Shown here in pieces: positions 9,629-22,031 of a DNA stretch of 64,000 nt. Made by a program: the position numbers and the translations under genes. Under the pieces are notes generated by a model. The model saw nothing but the letters and a program-made list of their open reading frames with translations. It was not told the origin of the DNA and made no database searches. The stretch comes from Medicago truncatula. Its lineage: Eukaryota; Streptophyta; Magnoliopsida; Fabales; Fabaceae. Every line of letters begins with the position of its first letter. The stretch's first letter is position 1. The stretch covers positions 50,775,755 to 50,839,754 of the forward strand of contig NC_053048.1 of NCBI RefSeq assembly GCF_003473485.1, written 5' to 3'.

Positions 9629-12600
9629 TTACAGGAAGTAATCAGGCGTTCTTCGGGTGACATCAGGTTCTCCTCTCCTTGGAGCAGGTTCAAACTGCAA
9701 GCAATTCAAATTTGTGTACAGAAATCCAAGGGATGGAACTAAAACATTTTTACCAAACAATGTGGGCAAATTATGTTGAATAACAGAGAAACAGACCTGG
9801 ATAAATGTGTGGCCCTTGCAATCATCAACCTCCAATATGGAAGCCATGTTCCCACATCGGTAACAGTAGTTAGGAGCACTAAAAATAGTAACCACCTTTT
9901 GTTCCTGTTTGAACAAAACAATGCACATGGTTAAAACTTCACCCCTGTAATTCTAAAGAGCAAATGAAAGATTATCATTCCATGAGAAGGACAATTACAT
10001 GAGCCCAGTTAAATCCATCCATAACAAGCTGGTGAGCTCTAGCAATCAATTTAAGGCTGTTTGTGTGATTGAATTGTTCAGATATATCCTGAAAAAATGC
10101 ATATTGGAATTGAAATTAAAATTAAAACTAAAACAATAATAGATTTCTAGTGCTTCAACAAAAAACTCAGTCATGTACAGAGTTGAGATTAAAGCAATGA
10201 TTTTACCTGACCAAAGGTATATCCAGCACCACGAGGAGAAATCCCCCAACCACATCTGTCATCTGGGTCAGACCACAGTAGATCACACATAGGCCCTTCA
10301 TGAGGAACCTCTTGAACACGATCAAAGTTCCTTATGTTATCGAGGGTCTCAATTGAAGGTGACAGTCCACCATGCAAACAAAATATTTCTGATTCAACCT
10401 GGAAGGGGCATTATAAGGCTTGTTTGTTGCTGTTGTTGATCAAAATTTTGTAACAAAACTTAACAATTTCTGATTTATTTGTCATGTCAAACTGAGGAAA
10501 GTTGTTCAATCAATCTAACATCATAAAGCATGATCAAGACAAAGCATGATCAAGACAATTATTTTCAATAGAACTAGTCACAACAGACATTCTGATTTTG
10601 GAAACTACAAAGACTCTGATGATAGATTTGTCAGAAAATCTTCATATCTTGAAATATAAAATAATCCATGGTTAAGCAAACTACATGTGTTTGTTGAAAC
10701 TTACCACTTTGTATATTTAGGCCGTCATCACAATCACAAACTAGAAATCTACTACTTGCAAGTTCAATTTTTTTTTATTAATATTGAACAGAAAGAAATT
10801 GAGGCTAGTTTATCATTCGGAAAATATGTACAGATAAGATAAGCCATAAGACATGATGTAAGGAGCAATATTAGCATTCTTCAGGTATTAACTTCTTGAG
10901 GAAAAGAACAAGTGAGTGATAAAGATAGAAGACGCATGTAAGAGAAATGTACACACAGTTCTTTGAACAGCAAAAACAAAAGGTAAATGTTTATAATTTC
11001 AATTAATATTGGGAACAGAAACACAATTATTCCAAAAAATCCCTCAAATTTCCAAATTTTTAATTTTCATTATAACTTACATGAACTAACAAAACACTTC
11101 AAAATCTCGAACAAAAATACATAAATAGAGAGGGCATAAAGAACTAACCAATGCAGTCAATGGAAAAAAATCAAAGAGGTCTGTAAAGATCTTCCAGACA
11201 TTAGCACTCCCATATCTGCAAATAAAGATTAAAAAAAGACAAACAAGATCATGAATGTGAAAAAATAATAGAGCAAGAAACTAGATGGTTTAAGCGCAAG
11301 AAACTAAACCTATAAGGTAACATCTATATGATCATCTGAATTCTGAACTCATAAAGCTGAGCCTAGCAAAGGATGTAATCCTTCCCTCAAAAGCAAAACT
11401 TTCTTATATTGGCTATTTTGAACATTACTTTTGAAAAGATAATTTATTTTAATTTCATATTGCATCATGAAGTGAGCATTTTGTCTAGGTTGTCCACAGT
11501 AAGTGCCAGGTCAAATCAAATATCTTTATTTGGTTCTCTCATTTCCAAAATAAATAGTATTCCATATTCTTTATTCTTAGGGGCAATAATAGGACAGGTT
11601 TTTATAGTTTTTACCGATGTTAACAAAAACAAAGGATGTTGTAATAAATAATATGATATTTTATACCATACGACTTCCTTGACATCATCACTAATATGTC
11701 ATATCTTTCACTATATAATAAAACTGAAGAACTCAAACCAACAAACAAATCAAAAGGCTACATAACCACCAAATCATCAGCACAACTCAGATGCTCACCC
11801 CAGAACTCCAGTTCAGTACCATAAAATAATAAGAAACGAGGGAACAAATATCACAAGTTAAAATTCAATACGAGCATATTGCAATGGAAAATAAAAAGGA
11901 TTTCCCTATAATTCACATTTAAAAAGAAGTTTATGACGCCAATAACACTACTAACAAATATGTACATTTGTATTCAGCAAAACGGACTTCATTTGGAAAA
12001 ATTATGACATTATATGCCTAAGTTCTCTAGACAGAAGTATCTCATGTTTTGTTCTGTTTGACCTCCAAAGAAGGTGCGAAACTCACTTTCTTAGGCATTC
12101 GTCGTAAAATCCATATACTTGAGTAATCTGCATAAAAGAAAAATGACAAAAAAACAATTCAACAAATAATAAAAACCAATACAAGTCTTCAAATTAAAGC
12201 TGGCAATATTTAGTGATAACAATATAAAACAGAACTAAAAAGCATCCATGAATGGCTAAATTTTAAATCATTCAAGACTAAATAGTTACTATATAAGTTT
12301 TAGAAATAAATGCCATAAAGGAACTCAGGAGACATGAGCAACATAAAAATTTGAGTGAAGAGTGAAAACAAGAACCTGACGGCTTTCATGGTTTCCTCTA
12401 AGAATAGTAATTCGCTGAGGATATCGCACTTTCAGTGCCACGAGGAGCTGGATAGAATAACTAATTAGTACATATGATAATATAAGACATGTAATCAAAG
12501 GAAAATTTAGAAACAAAATGTATTAACAAAAATAAATATCAATGCCGGTTCATCATCAGTCAAAATCCCACCTCAAGAAAGAATACTTAGAGAAATAGGT

Positions 12601-15194
12601 CAACCCTATGGATGAATCTTTCTTATAAATGGAAAATAACGTGCTGTACCGGTCATTGATATTTAGTGAATACGAGAATTTTTCCAAACCTCAAATCATG
12701 ATATGCAAAATTAAAACATCAGCCTTGAAATAGCTCAGATATTTGACTAAAATATATTCATTGCAGGTTTAAGATTTTATCAGAATATGAGCTGTTCATA
12801 ACCACCACCCATGGTCCACCTCCACCCCCAATGGCCAAAATTGAATAAACTACCATTATCTGTTACTCACAAGTCAAAAAGTTTACGCAGACAACCTTGA
12901 AAATATGATTGTAAGATAATGTAAATGTCTAAACAATCTCAATGCACATGTTATCCTTATCCATATTTCATCTTTGTCGACCTTCTACATCTTAACACAT
13001 TAAACAGACAACTGGACATTCTAAAACTATTCCCTCACTTATGTGCCTGTGTTAAAATAATTTGAAGGCAGTATCTGCCATTCGGTAAGGTTCCATTTTC
13101 AGTTTAATCCCCCGAGCAAAAGACGAATTAAATGAAGCTCAAAGTCACAGTTGCCCCGAACTTCATCAACTACCATTTGAAAACAATTTCCCACCTAATG
13201 TTTGGTCTCCCTATCACATGAATACCATAAAAAAATGCACCTCCAAAGAGGTCTTATGCAGAGAGAGTAAAGAACATATTTTCTGAAAAAACTGTTGGAA
13301 AGTGAAAGAAATAAAAAAAGAAAACAAGTTTCGCATGGTTGAACTTACTGTTACAGTCTCAACTGAATAATAACCCCGGTCCACATAATCACCCATAAAC
13401 AAGTAGTTTGTATCTGGACACTGTAAACAAAACACACATTCAATATCTAAATGATTAGCAAATATATCATCCAGAAACTTGCAAAAAATTGCCTTATCAT
13501 GTTATGTTACATTTTGCAAAATTGAAGACAGAATCTTGGGGTCATAGTGAAGTCAGTTACGTAATTTGTGCATTACTCCTCTATACCTCCAATGCACTTT
13601 AAGCCTCAAGCTTCTTTGACAGGTCTTAGTTGGTTAGTTAGTTAGTTAATATATTCCCCAACTGAAACAGAAGATTGATTACAAATATAATTTCAAAGTC
13701 GGAAATTATACCTTCCCTCCAATTCGAAATAATTCAGCAAGATCGTGAAACTGCCCATGAATATCGCCACAGATTGTCACAGGACTTTTCACAGGCTGTA
13801 GTAAAGAAGATACCAAAAGAAAAAAGAATTAATGTTTTCTTCATCTAAGATGAGAAAATGGCAAATAAAAGGGGCATTGAAATGCTGTAATGAAATTGGT
13901 AAAATTGCTATATTGCACTAGGCGGCAAGCAAATTAAGCATTTCAAGAATGAAAGATCGAAGGAATTACTTATTTCTTCCACAAAATAGGCCTTAAAAGC
14001 AAAGATAGAGTTCAAAACTGACTAATTACTGATTTAATAAAGGAATATTTTTCATGCAATGCAAGCAGGCAGTGATGCAAGTGAGATGAAGGTATCCGGA
14101 AACAGAAAATGGCCTAATTGAAAAATAAGGCAGGAAGAAAAGGCTCTACCTGGACATTACTTTCATCCATTAAAATCTCCTTAGCCTTCTCACATAATTC
14201 TTTAACCTACAGTTAGAAAACAAGATCAATAGTTAATTTTTATGTACTATTTGTTTTCCCCAGGGTGATAATACCACAAGGAGTAAATGAAATATAGCCC
14301 CCTAATAAGAAACAACTATTAAAAACAAATACAGAAACAATCAACATAAAATGATATTTCCCCAAGATACATCACTCAGATAGCAATGACACCCAAATAT
14401 TGTTCCCATCTCAATAAATTGAAAATAAACAAATTTCACTACTACAGCTTTTGCATGAAAAAATAAACAAAGCAAAACTAGATGAAACCACTAAAATATC
14501 ATAAATAATATATTAAGAACCAACACACTTCCATTTTAATTTGATCAATCTTCAATCACATCCAATTAACCAGAATTAAGCTTCAACTTACAAGCCATAG
14601 AAAGCCAACATCTGAATCCACTAAAATACCAACAAATTCGTGACATTCTGTAGGTAATCAAATCGCCATATTTATTTTGGTGGAAACCCAATCACCAAAT
14701 TGCTACATTCGACAGAAATTGTTACAGCAATAGCAACAATCCAAGATAAATCGAAATTAATAAAAATTACATCTTTAGATTCCAAACGTCAAATGCGTTA
14801 CAAACCATCATAGCATAACAACGAGAAAATCCCCTTGTAAAAAAAACGAATAATAAATAAATAAACAACATACAAGATAGCAAAAAATGAAATTTCATCA
14901 ATTTAGAGCGAAATTGAATGTAAAAAAAAAATCATGGCATCTCAGTCTCTAAATCGCGAAATTAAACACAGTTTGTAATTGAATGCGACCTAAACTTAAA
15001 ATGGGGGAAAAAGTAAAAGGTAGAAGAAATGAAGAGAAAATGGGCGTAATTGTTTGGGAATGATGTAGATCGAAAGAATTGAATGGAAATGGAAGGAAAA
15101 CCTGTTGTTCGGAGAGTGGTTTGCACTGCATGAGCTGAGAGATCTGCTCGTTGAGATCGTGAGTGACATCGGCTATCATTGAATTGGCACCCAT
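9629..15194 (-). CDS. PP2A: Serine/threonine protein phosphatase PP2A catalytic subunit (PP2A-3/-4 type)
   Basis: Eleven exons in coding order: 15102-15194, 14150-14206, 13712-13795, 13349-13420, 12376-12447, 12087-12127, 11149-11215, 10207-10398, 9999-10088, 9797-9904, 9629-9694. All introns are GT-AG and the joined frame is exactly 313 codons plus TAA, the usual length for plant PP2A-3/-4. The N-terminus ([20 protein letters not shown]) is typical of that subgroup. Metal-binding and catalytic motifs are intact: GDIHGQ (60-65), GDYVDRG (88-94), RGNHE (119-123), then CLHGG and [11 protein letters not shown]. The C-terminus is TPDYFL, whose terminal leucine is carboxymethylated in PP2A and which helps recruit B subunits. 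It forms the A/B/C holoenzyme in cytosol and nucleus. The long first introns are AT-rich and hold nothing recognisable. Confidence 0.98.
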
Positions 15195-15717
15195 TGTATG
15201 AATCTGAAGAAAAATATTCAAATCAAAGGAACCCTAGCGAGCTAGGAGAAGAAGAAGATGATGATTTTCTCGCTCGGAGTGACGAGGAGAAAAGAAAGAA
15301 AGAGGAAGAGCAAAATGAAGATGGCGCGTGATTTAACAAGCCAAGCCAAAGCAAAGCACGGTCCCCGATAATCGCTTTTTTCTTTTCTCACTTTCTTTAT
15401 TTCTTTTTTATAAACTTACTCCAAAAAAAAAAAAAACTATCATAATTCAAAATTCAATTTAAAGACAAATGTGGTTATGATATTTTTATTTTATTTTGCT
15501 AGATTGGTTATGGATTATTGTACTTACCTCGGTGGTGATATTGCATATTATATATAAGAAATGAAGTTCGAATCTCGTTAGTTTGGTGGTAATATTGCAT
15601 ATTATATACAAAATATGTAAGTATGGTTAAGGATTTTGTTTGATAGAAAAATATTTGATTGAGTAAGGCGGGTTCACCAAGAACATTGATAAATCTCAAA
15701 TTCTGTTAATAAAGGTA
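15195..15717. other. Promoter and 5' leader region of PP2A
   Basis: Upstream of the PP2A start (minus strand) the leader is rich in GA/CT runs around 15235-15310. Beyond it, the promoter region contains an A/T homopolymer stretch near 15420-15435. A roughly 55-bp direct repeat at about 15532-15615 shares the block ATTGCATATTATATA. No TATA box was assigned. Confidence 0.45.
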
Positions 15718-16850
15718 GAGTAGATAGGCAATTACCCCTTGAAATTGTAAGTTTCGTCAATTATTCCCTTGAAATTAACAAAACTTCAATTATCCCCTGA
15801 AATTTCACAACGTTAATCAATTTATCCTCTCCGTCAAATTTTTCTGTTGGTGAACATGACGTTTTGCAAATATCCCCCTGAAGTTTTGCACTTATGTGCA
15901 AAATGCCCCCCAAACTTAAAAATTTATATTATTTTTTTCTTAAAAACAAAAAATTAATAGTTAAATATAAAAACTAACTATTAATTTTGGAATTTGGGAA
16001 AACTACATGCATATATACATCAAAATGGGGAAAAATGTGTATTTTTTTAAAGTGACAATAATGGGATGATTTGTGGATTAATTTCAAAGGTAAAGAAATA
16101 TATGTCTAGGTGTTTGACATTTCTCAATAAGTGTTCATCTATACATATCGATCACATATTTCATTTGTTGATGATTTGTGTCTTTTTTACATGAATATTA
16201 CTTAATATGCTATATATGATATGTCGGTCTGATAGTATTATGGTGTGAGCTAGATTGTATACGATGAATGATTGTCCCTGCCTGAAGCAAAAACAAGAAG
16301 TTAATATAAAGTTTTCTATAAAGTGTGTAAACAAGAACAAATATTTCATATTGGGGGTTGTGTAGTTTAAATGGTTTGAGCAAATTGTTGAAGGAGTTGG
16401 AGGAGTTAAAATACTAAGATGGTGAAGGAGAAAATATAAATTTAAACCTGATTATTAATTTGTCTATAAACCCTTAAAAATAATAATTTGTCTATTAGAA
16501 ATAACCATTATTGTCACTTTAAAAATACACATTTTTCCCTATTTTGATATATATATATGCATGTAGTTTTTCCAAACTCCAAAATTAATAGTTAGCTTTA
16601 ATATTTAATCGTTAATTGTTTGTCTTTAAGAAAAAAATAATATAAATTTTTAAGTTTGGGGGCATTTTGCACATAAGTGCAAAACTTCAGGGGGTATTTG
16701 CAAAATGTCATGTTCACTAACAGAAAATTTTGACTGAGAGGGTAAATTGATTAACGTTGTGAAATTTTAGAGGGATAATTAAAGTTTTGTTAATTTCAAA
16801 GAGTAATTGATGAAACTTACAATTTCTGGAGGGTAATTGACCATTTACTC
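15718..16850. mobile_element. Non-autonomous Mutator-like element with long inverted ends
   Basis: The ends are long imperfect inverted repeats of about 330 bp (15718-~16045 and ~16500-16850). The left begins GAGTAGATAGGCAATTACC and the right ends GGTAATTGACCATTTACTC. A 10-bp direct repeat AATAAAGGTA flanks the element (15708-15717 and 16851-16860), which is the target-site size of the Mutator superfamily. No transposase is encoded in the ~450-bp middle. A partial relative lies at 716-945. Confidence 0.85.
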
Positions 16851-17199
16851 AATAAAGGTACTTAAAAATCTCTCATTAAAGACCTTGTCTATCACTTTTT
16901 TTTTTTTTAATATTCTCCATTACATCGTTAGCTTCTTAGAAACTAAATCACCCTTCATTAGTTTTGTTATGAATTATTTTAGTCAGATGTTTAACTCAAG
17001 TGGAAAATACACTGATGATTCAATTTTAATTGATAAACTATTTGAATTCAACTATTTATCATGATTTTGATAAGAGTTTTTCTAATTACATCCTATTTAA
17101 TCCTGGTTGCACCCCAAAATGATAAAATTATCCTTTCATAAAATTTAATTTTCAAAAAGCATCTTCCTTTTTTCTTGGTTACACCCTAAAATCTCTCTT

Positions 17200-18120
17200 C
17201 AGTTTAAGTAGGTCATGTAAACTTAATTTCAGTAGGTCATGTAAACTGAGTTTAAGTGTACATATTTAAACTCAGTTTAAGTAGGTCATGTAAACCGAGT
17301 TTAAATGTACATCTAAAAGTTCAACCTTCTTCAATGATTATACGTAATATCTGTAGCATCCCAGACTGCCCCACAAACCAACACGAGTCTTTTCAGCGTG
17401 TTTTGTCTTCATTCGCACGCTTACTGGAAAACTTCCCCGCAGGTCACCCATTCCAAAATTGCTCCAAGTCAAGCACGCTTAACTGTGGAGTTCTTATGGA
17501 ATGAGCTACCGAAGACTCGTGTTGGTTTGTGGGGTTAGTCGGCAATCCTGAAAGCAGTCTGGGATGTTACAATATCAATTTAAGTATGTACGTGTAAACT
17601 TAGTTTAAGTAAGTCATGTAAACTCGGTTTAAGTGTACATACTTAAATTCGGTTTAAGTAGGTCATGTAAACCGAGTTTAAGTGTACATTTAAAAGTTCA
17701 ATCTTGTTCAATGATTCTACGTAATATCAGTTTAAGTAGGTCATGTAAACTAAGTTTAAGTGTACATACTTAAACTCAGTTTTAAGTAGATCATGTAAAC
17801 TTAGTTTAAGTAGCTCATGTAAACTAAGTTTAAGTATATATACTTAAACTCAGTTTAAGTAGGTCATAAAACTCAGTTTAAGTAGGTCATGTAAACTGAG
17901 TTTAAGTGTACATCTAAAAGTTCAACCTTGTTCAATGATTATACATAATATTAGTTTAAGTATGTACATGTAAACTTAGTTTAAGTAGGTCATGAACTGA
18001 GTTTAAGTGTACATACTTAAACTCATACTTAAACTCATTTTAGGTAGGTTATGTAAACTAAGTTTAAGTAGATTATGTAAACTAAGTTTACATGAACCTA
18101 CTTAAACTGAATTTAAGTTA
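17200..18120. repeat. Minisatellite of TTTAAGTAGGTCATGTAAAC units on both strands
   Basis: Variants of TTTAAGTAGGTCATGTAAAC, GAGTTTAAGTGTACAT and TACTTAAACTCAG recur many times. Because the units are near-palindromic (AAACTcAGTTTAAGT), the strand could fold into long hairpins. A longer unit including AAAAGTTCAACCTTsTTCAATGATT and ACGTAATATC recurs near 17320, 17700 and 17920, so there is higher-order structure. The solo LTR interrupts it at 17352-17571. Confidence 0.85.
17352..17571 (-). mobile_element. Solo LTR with 5S-rRNA-like sequence (Cassandra-type TRIM)
   Basis: A 220-bp unit begins TGTAGCATCCCAGACTGC and ends GCAGTCTGGGATGTTACA, giving TG...CA termini. It is flanked by the 5-bp direct repeat ATATC (17347-17351 and 17572-17576). 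On the minus strand it contains AGAACTCCACAGTTAAGCGT, GCTTG and GAATGGGTGACCTGCGGGGA, closely resembling the internal Pol III promoter regions of plant 5S rRNA. LTRs carrying a 5S-like domain define the Cassandra TRIM retrotransposons. No second LTR is present, so it is a solo LTR. It is not a 5S gene: the 5' and 3' thirds of 5S rRNA are absent. Confidence 0.8.
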
Positions 18121-18705
18121 ACCTCAACAATGTAAAACTGAAACTGTCGTATAGTGCAGCTGAACAAGAAGAAGAAAATTGAAACCAGCATTATTGAAAA
18201 GGAAGAAAAAATTCACTTATTTATATGCAATCGAGTATGAATGAAAAATGTTTTGATTCACTCTTTAATCTTCTATAGAGATTAATTGAACATCAGGATT
18301 GTTTGATCGTTGATGGGTGAAAGAGAGTGGAATTTTAGAGTGAAAATGAATGAAATCAAGATTTTAAAAAAATTTATATAAAAGGACAATTTTTGTATTA
18401 TCAAAAACTTTTTAAAAAAACTGGATGTAACCAGAAATATATAGGGTGTGAATAGAAAAATTCTTTTGATAAATACTATATCTTAAAATTTTAATAAAAT
18501 CACATTACCACAGTAAGTTCATCAACTTTGTCATAATTTTAAGGCTTAACAATGCAAATGATAGCTCACTTAAATTTTAATCTTCGTAATTTCAAATCAT
18601 TTATATTTGATAGAGTAATTTCTAATTGCTTTTATCTTAGTCTCGGTCTATTATTTTGCTAAAGTGTCGTGTTTGCATCAATCTCATCAACGGCCACCAA
18701 GATAA

Positions 18706-18929
18706 ATATCATGTCTATGTTATTCTTATACAAGACATGAAAGAGTTATTTCATCAAGTAATGTCATAATTTGTCACACTCTCAGAAAAGGGAACTGGTG
18801 CATCGATTTTTTGACAAAGTTTGAAGCTTCTTCGGATGTTGATCTCCTCATTCATGCTTCTTTCCCAACTGGGCTGCTCAACCTTCTTAGAAGTAACGCT
18901 ATCAGGACCTTCTTCCTTAGGGATTAGCT
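18706..18929 (+). pseudogene. 3' end of an L1-type LINE (RNase H tail)
   Basis: Two frames give the end of a plant LINE RNase H domain: HVYVILIQDMKELFHQVMS, then after a frameshift GNWCIDFLTKFEASSDVDLL, HASFPTGLLNLLR, ending FFLRD and TAG. The pattern EGN-CAD--AK...P--L--LL--D is the usual close of ORF2 in plant L1 elements. It is degenerate and has no upstream reverse transcriptase here. Confidence 0.65.
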
Positions 18930-19610
18930 AGCTTATGTTAGGCTTTTTCTTTTCTTTTTCCTGTTTTTTTTCCTTGTTGTCTCATTCTCCTTTGTAACCA
19001 AAAAGAGTGTCGCGTTTTTACCGACGTGTCAATACTGGCTGGATCTTAGCGTTGATGACTCGTGTAATTTGGCACTTCATGGATCAGATAAATCATGTAA
19101 ATGATTGAAATGCCCTTCTTTTTCCAATTGAAGGTTTATAACCATGAGCAACACCTTGCTCAATGAACAAGGTTGAGATTTGGGTTTCTTAAAGCTGCAA
19201 TTGTGGAAGCAAACATCATACTTGGTTTGAATATGTACACTATTCGAAAAATCTTGCTCAAACTTGTGTTCCTCCTTCTCTTTTTGATCGCATGCCTTGT
19301 CCTCTCAATCCCTTTTTTTTTCTTCATGTTCATCATTTATCTCACAGGACTATTTTTTTGTACAAGGGACTTTTCCATACATTCATGACACTCCTTCTAA
19401 CCTTACGCAAATCAAACTTCCTAACAACTGTTTTTGGATTATGAGGTGCAGCAGGTTTAACAACATAAACAGATGCAGTTGTTTTAGCAACACTATCAAC
19501 TTGTGTGGATGGTTCGATATTAATGTTAGCATGTAAAAATGGCTTGACAACACTGACCACATATGCAGTTGGTTTGACAACAATGTTAATAAGTGCACAT
19601 GATTTTATAA
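18930..19610. other. Intergenic stretch after the LINE remnant
   Basis: Low-complexity CT-rich DNA follows (18940-19000 and 19260-19340), probably partly the 3' tail of the LINE. A short-period repeat is seen at 19440-19600 (GGTTTAACAAC, GTTTTAGCAACAC, GGCTTGACAACACTG, GGTTTGACAACAATG). No gene is supported. Confidence 0.4.
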
Positions 19611-19980
19611 GACTTTGTTTGGGAGTTTGGAGGGGGAGGGCTTTGGGAAAATGGACAAAAAATTCACATTTTTTTGAAAGAACAGTTTTTTTGAGAATGA
19701 TAAACTAATATTTATGATTAATATACTTTTAATTTTAAGAATATTATAACAATATAGATTGAATTTGAAAAAATTCATATAAACCCTCCATAACCCCCCA
19801 AAACCCTCCCCCAATACAATTTTTTAGTTCCTTCAAATGAGGGGAATTTTTTATTATGAGTAAAAAATTAACCTCCATAGCCCTCTTCTTCCAATGTCTT
19901 CTATTTCTTCCACTTGCTTTTTTTTTTCTTTCCAAAACCCTCCCTCCCCTCCCCTCCCCTCCAAACTTCCAAACAAAGCC
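19611..19980. mobile_element. PIF/Harbinger-type MITE
   Basis: The left end reads GACTTTGTTTGGGAGTTTGG and the right end, inverted, GGCTTTGTTTGGAAGTTTGG. Both continue into G-rich runs (GGGGGAGGG / GGGGAGGGGAGG). The 3-bp TAA target duplication is present at 19608-19610 and 19981-19983. It encodes nothing. Confidence 0.8.
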
Positions 19981-20364
19981 TAAGTGTTTAGATGTGAAGA
20001 TGGTTAGACAATAGCGTACACATGTGATGACACATATATAAGATGTCTCTTAAAAGTGTTTGAAACATGTCTGACACTCCATAAAATAGAGTATAATGAT
20101 ATTCCACAACCGTTTTGTGACAACTTCCGTTTTGTAACAAATTTTATAACATATTTTTTTTCTCTTTTTATCGGTCAAAAACAACATAGAGGAAAAAAAG
20201 AAGCGAAAATAAGAATATGATTATGAGAAAAATATCATTTCTCTAAAAAGATCTGTTGATTTCTTTTTTTCTTGTACTAGAGATAAACTAAGTACAATGT
20301 ACTCATCTATTTCATTCCCTTCCTTTGATTTTTATTTTTTCTATTATACTTCCTCCGTTTTAAA

Positions 20365-21040
20365 CATAGTTTTAAAACCCGGACCGGACGGTTTATGTGA
20401 AGCACAAATTAACTATATTAATTTTTCCAAAAAAAGCTGCAGTGGGTGTTGAACCCGCACCCATTAATTGCAATGGAATGACTTCACCACTGAGCTATGA
20501 ACATCTTCTAATATTTGATTGCAATTTATAATTTATATAAAATAATTAAGCAGTTTTTTTTTTCTTTCAAGGAAACCAAACACATTTTTTTTGTAAGGAA
20601 CTTAGCACACTCTTTTTTAAATATTATCGAATACATCTCAGATATTTTAATAAACATTTTTTTACTTGATTACTATTATTTTTACAGCACACTTTTGCTT
20701 CTTTTTGTTTGGGTTGTACTTGACATTGAAATATTTTTTAATATTATTTGAATATGTATTATATTTCATAAAAAATATATGCAGCTAAATTCAAGGGATA
20801 TTTATCAAGTTATTTTTATTTGTCATAAAAATGTGCTTCTATTAAGTGTAAAAAAATTAATTTTTTTAGTTTAAAGTCATTCGGTTCAGTCTAATTTGAC
20901 ACACATATTTTTTTATTTAAACCGAGTCATATAACTGAGTCATCCGATTCAATCATGCGGTTCGACCAGTGACCTAGTGGTTGAACCAGTGACCCAATAC
21001 CCTTACCGAGTCGATCACCGATCCGAGTTTTAAAACTATG
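20365..21040. mobile_element. hAT-like non-autonomous element
   Basis: The left end reads CATAGTTTTAAAACCCGGAC and the right end, inverted, CATAGTTTTAAAACTCGGAT. An 8-bp direct repeat GTTTTAAA flanks it (20357-20364 and 21041-21048), the target size of hAT elements. Its insertion splits a Stowaway-like sequence (TACTTCCTCC... to the left). No transposase is visible in 676 bp. Confidence 0.75.
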
Positions 21041-21048
21041 GTTTTAAA

Positions 21049-22031
21049 GCATATGCCATTATAGTAAAATATATTAGTTTTAAATTATATGTCATTTTAC
21101 CGTATTAATGCTTATTTTTCTATTATGCTATTTTGCAAGTTCAAATTCAAATCTATATCCTAACATATCGAATTTTCATAGAATATTTCACCAGGAGTGA
21201 TCTATTTGTCACAAAAATTGTCCCAAAATAAATGACTCGTTTCACATATGCAATATTAATTATTTTTTTCTTCTAATTTTACACTATAATATTAATTTTA
21301 TCACTCCCAATTTAATATCTTTCACTTTACATTTGCATTTATAATAATGGTGAATGCACCAATATTAAACAAGAGTACTTAAAACTCTTTTTCTATTTCT
21401 TTCATTTTTACGATGTTCTTAATATATGTGAAACGATTGACCCATTCATCATGGGACAGTAAAAATAAATTTATCATTGATGTAAGACTTATTTCATTTA
21501 TACACCATACAATTAACCGCCCAACAATTCATCTCTAACCGCGTATACTATGTACGAGTCACGATCAATTTTTTGTGAATGAGCTTACTAGAAGACTTAT
21601 CATGGAAAATCATTTTTCTACTTTTCAATTTGTTGAAAAAAATCCTCATTTGTTTTTTTAGTTAAGTAGTTTAATTTTTAGAGTACACACCTTATAAATA
21701 TGTAAAAGTGAAAGTGTCTGAGGTTCGAACTTCAATCTCTATATATATTATAAAATGTTAATGTCAACTGAGCTAGCATCCGTGGACAGTCCCCCTCTTT
21801 TTTATCCTTTGTTAAAAAAAAAGTTGTATTTGAATGAAATTAATTGTTTTTTAATAGTAAAAAATTAATCGGTTTAAATATAATACTATAAAGAGATACG
21901 TTTAACCACTTCACTCCACAGCACCAACCGTGACAACCTCAAACAAGCAAGCACCATTCGCGACAAGACAACGATAGATAACTTCAAACTTCATATTCTT
22001 GTCTTTTTTGAATTCATACTATTGAAGTTAC
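21049..22031. other. Promoter side of the methyltransferase gene
   Basis: AT-rich DNA. Repeat-like fragments at about 21560-21790 include a GAGGTTCGAACTTCAATCTC motif common in legume repeats. The last ~120 bases are less AT-rich and probably 5' UTR. No specific promoter element is called. Confidence 0.4.

Larger units (their letters stand above)
17074..18463. mobile_element. Mutator-like element filled with a palindromic minisatellite
   Basis: The left end reads GAGTTTTTCTAATTACATCC and the right end, read inverted, GAATTTTTCTATTCACACCC. The similarity continues into CTGGTTGCACC/CTGGTTACATCC. The flanks carry a 9-bp direct repeat TTTTGATAA (17065-17073 and 18464-18472), as expected for Mutator-type insertion. 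The interior is a minisatellite (about 17200-18120) interrupted by a solo LTR. No protein is encoded. Confidence 0.8.

Noticed and set aside
17352..17571. Possible 5S rRNA gene on the minus strand
   Set aside because: Only the internal promoter-like middle of 5S is present, inside a TG...CA unit with a 5-bp target duplication, so it is an LTR.
20440..20510. tRNA-like or coding segment GTGGGTGTTGAACCCGCACC
   Set aside because: No cloverleaf can be built; the short palindrome is part of the hAT-like element.
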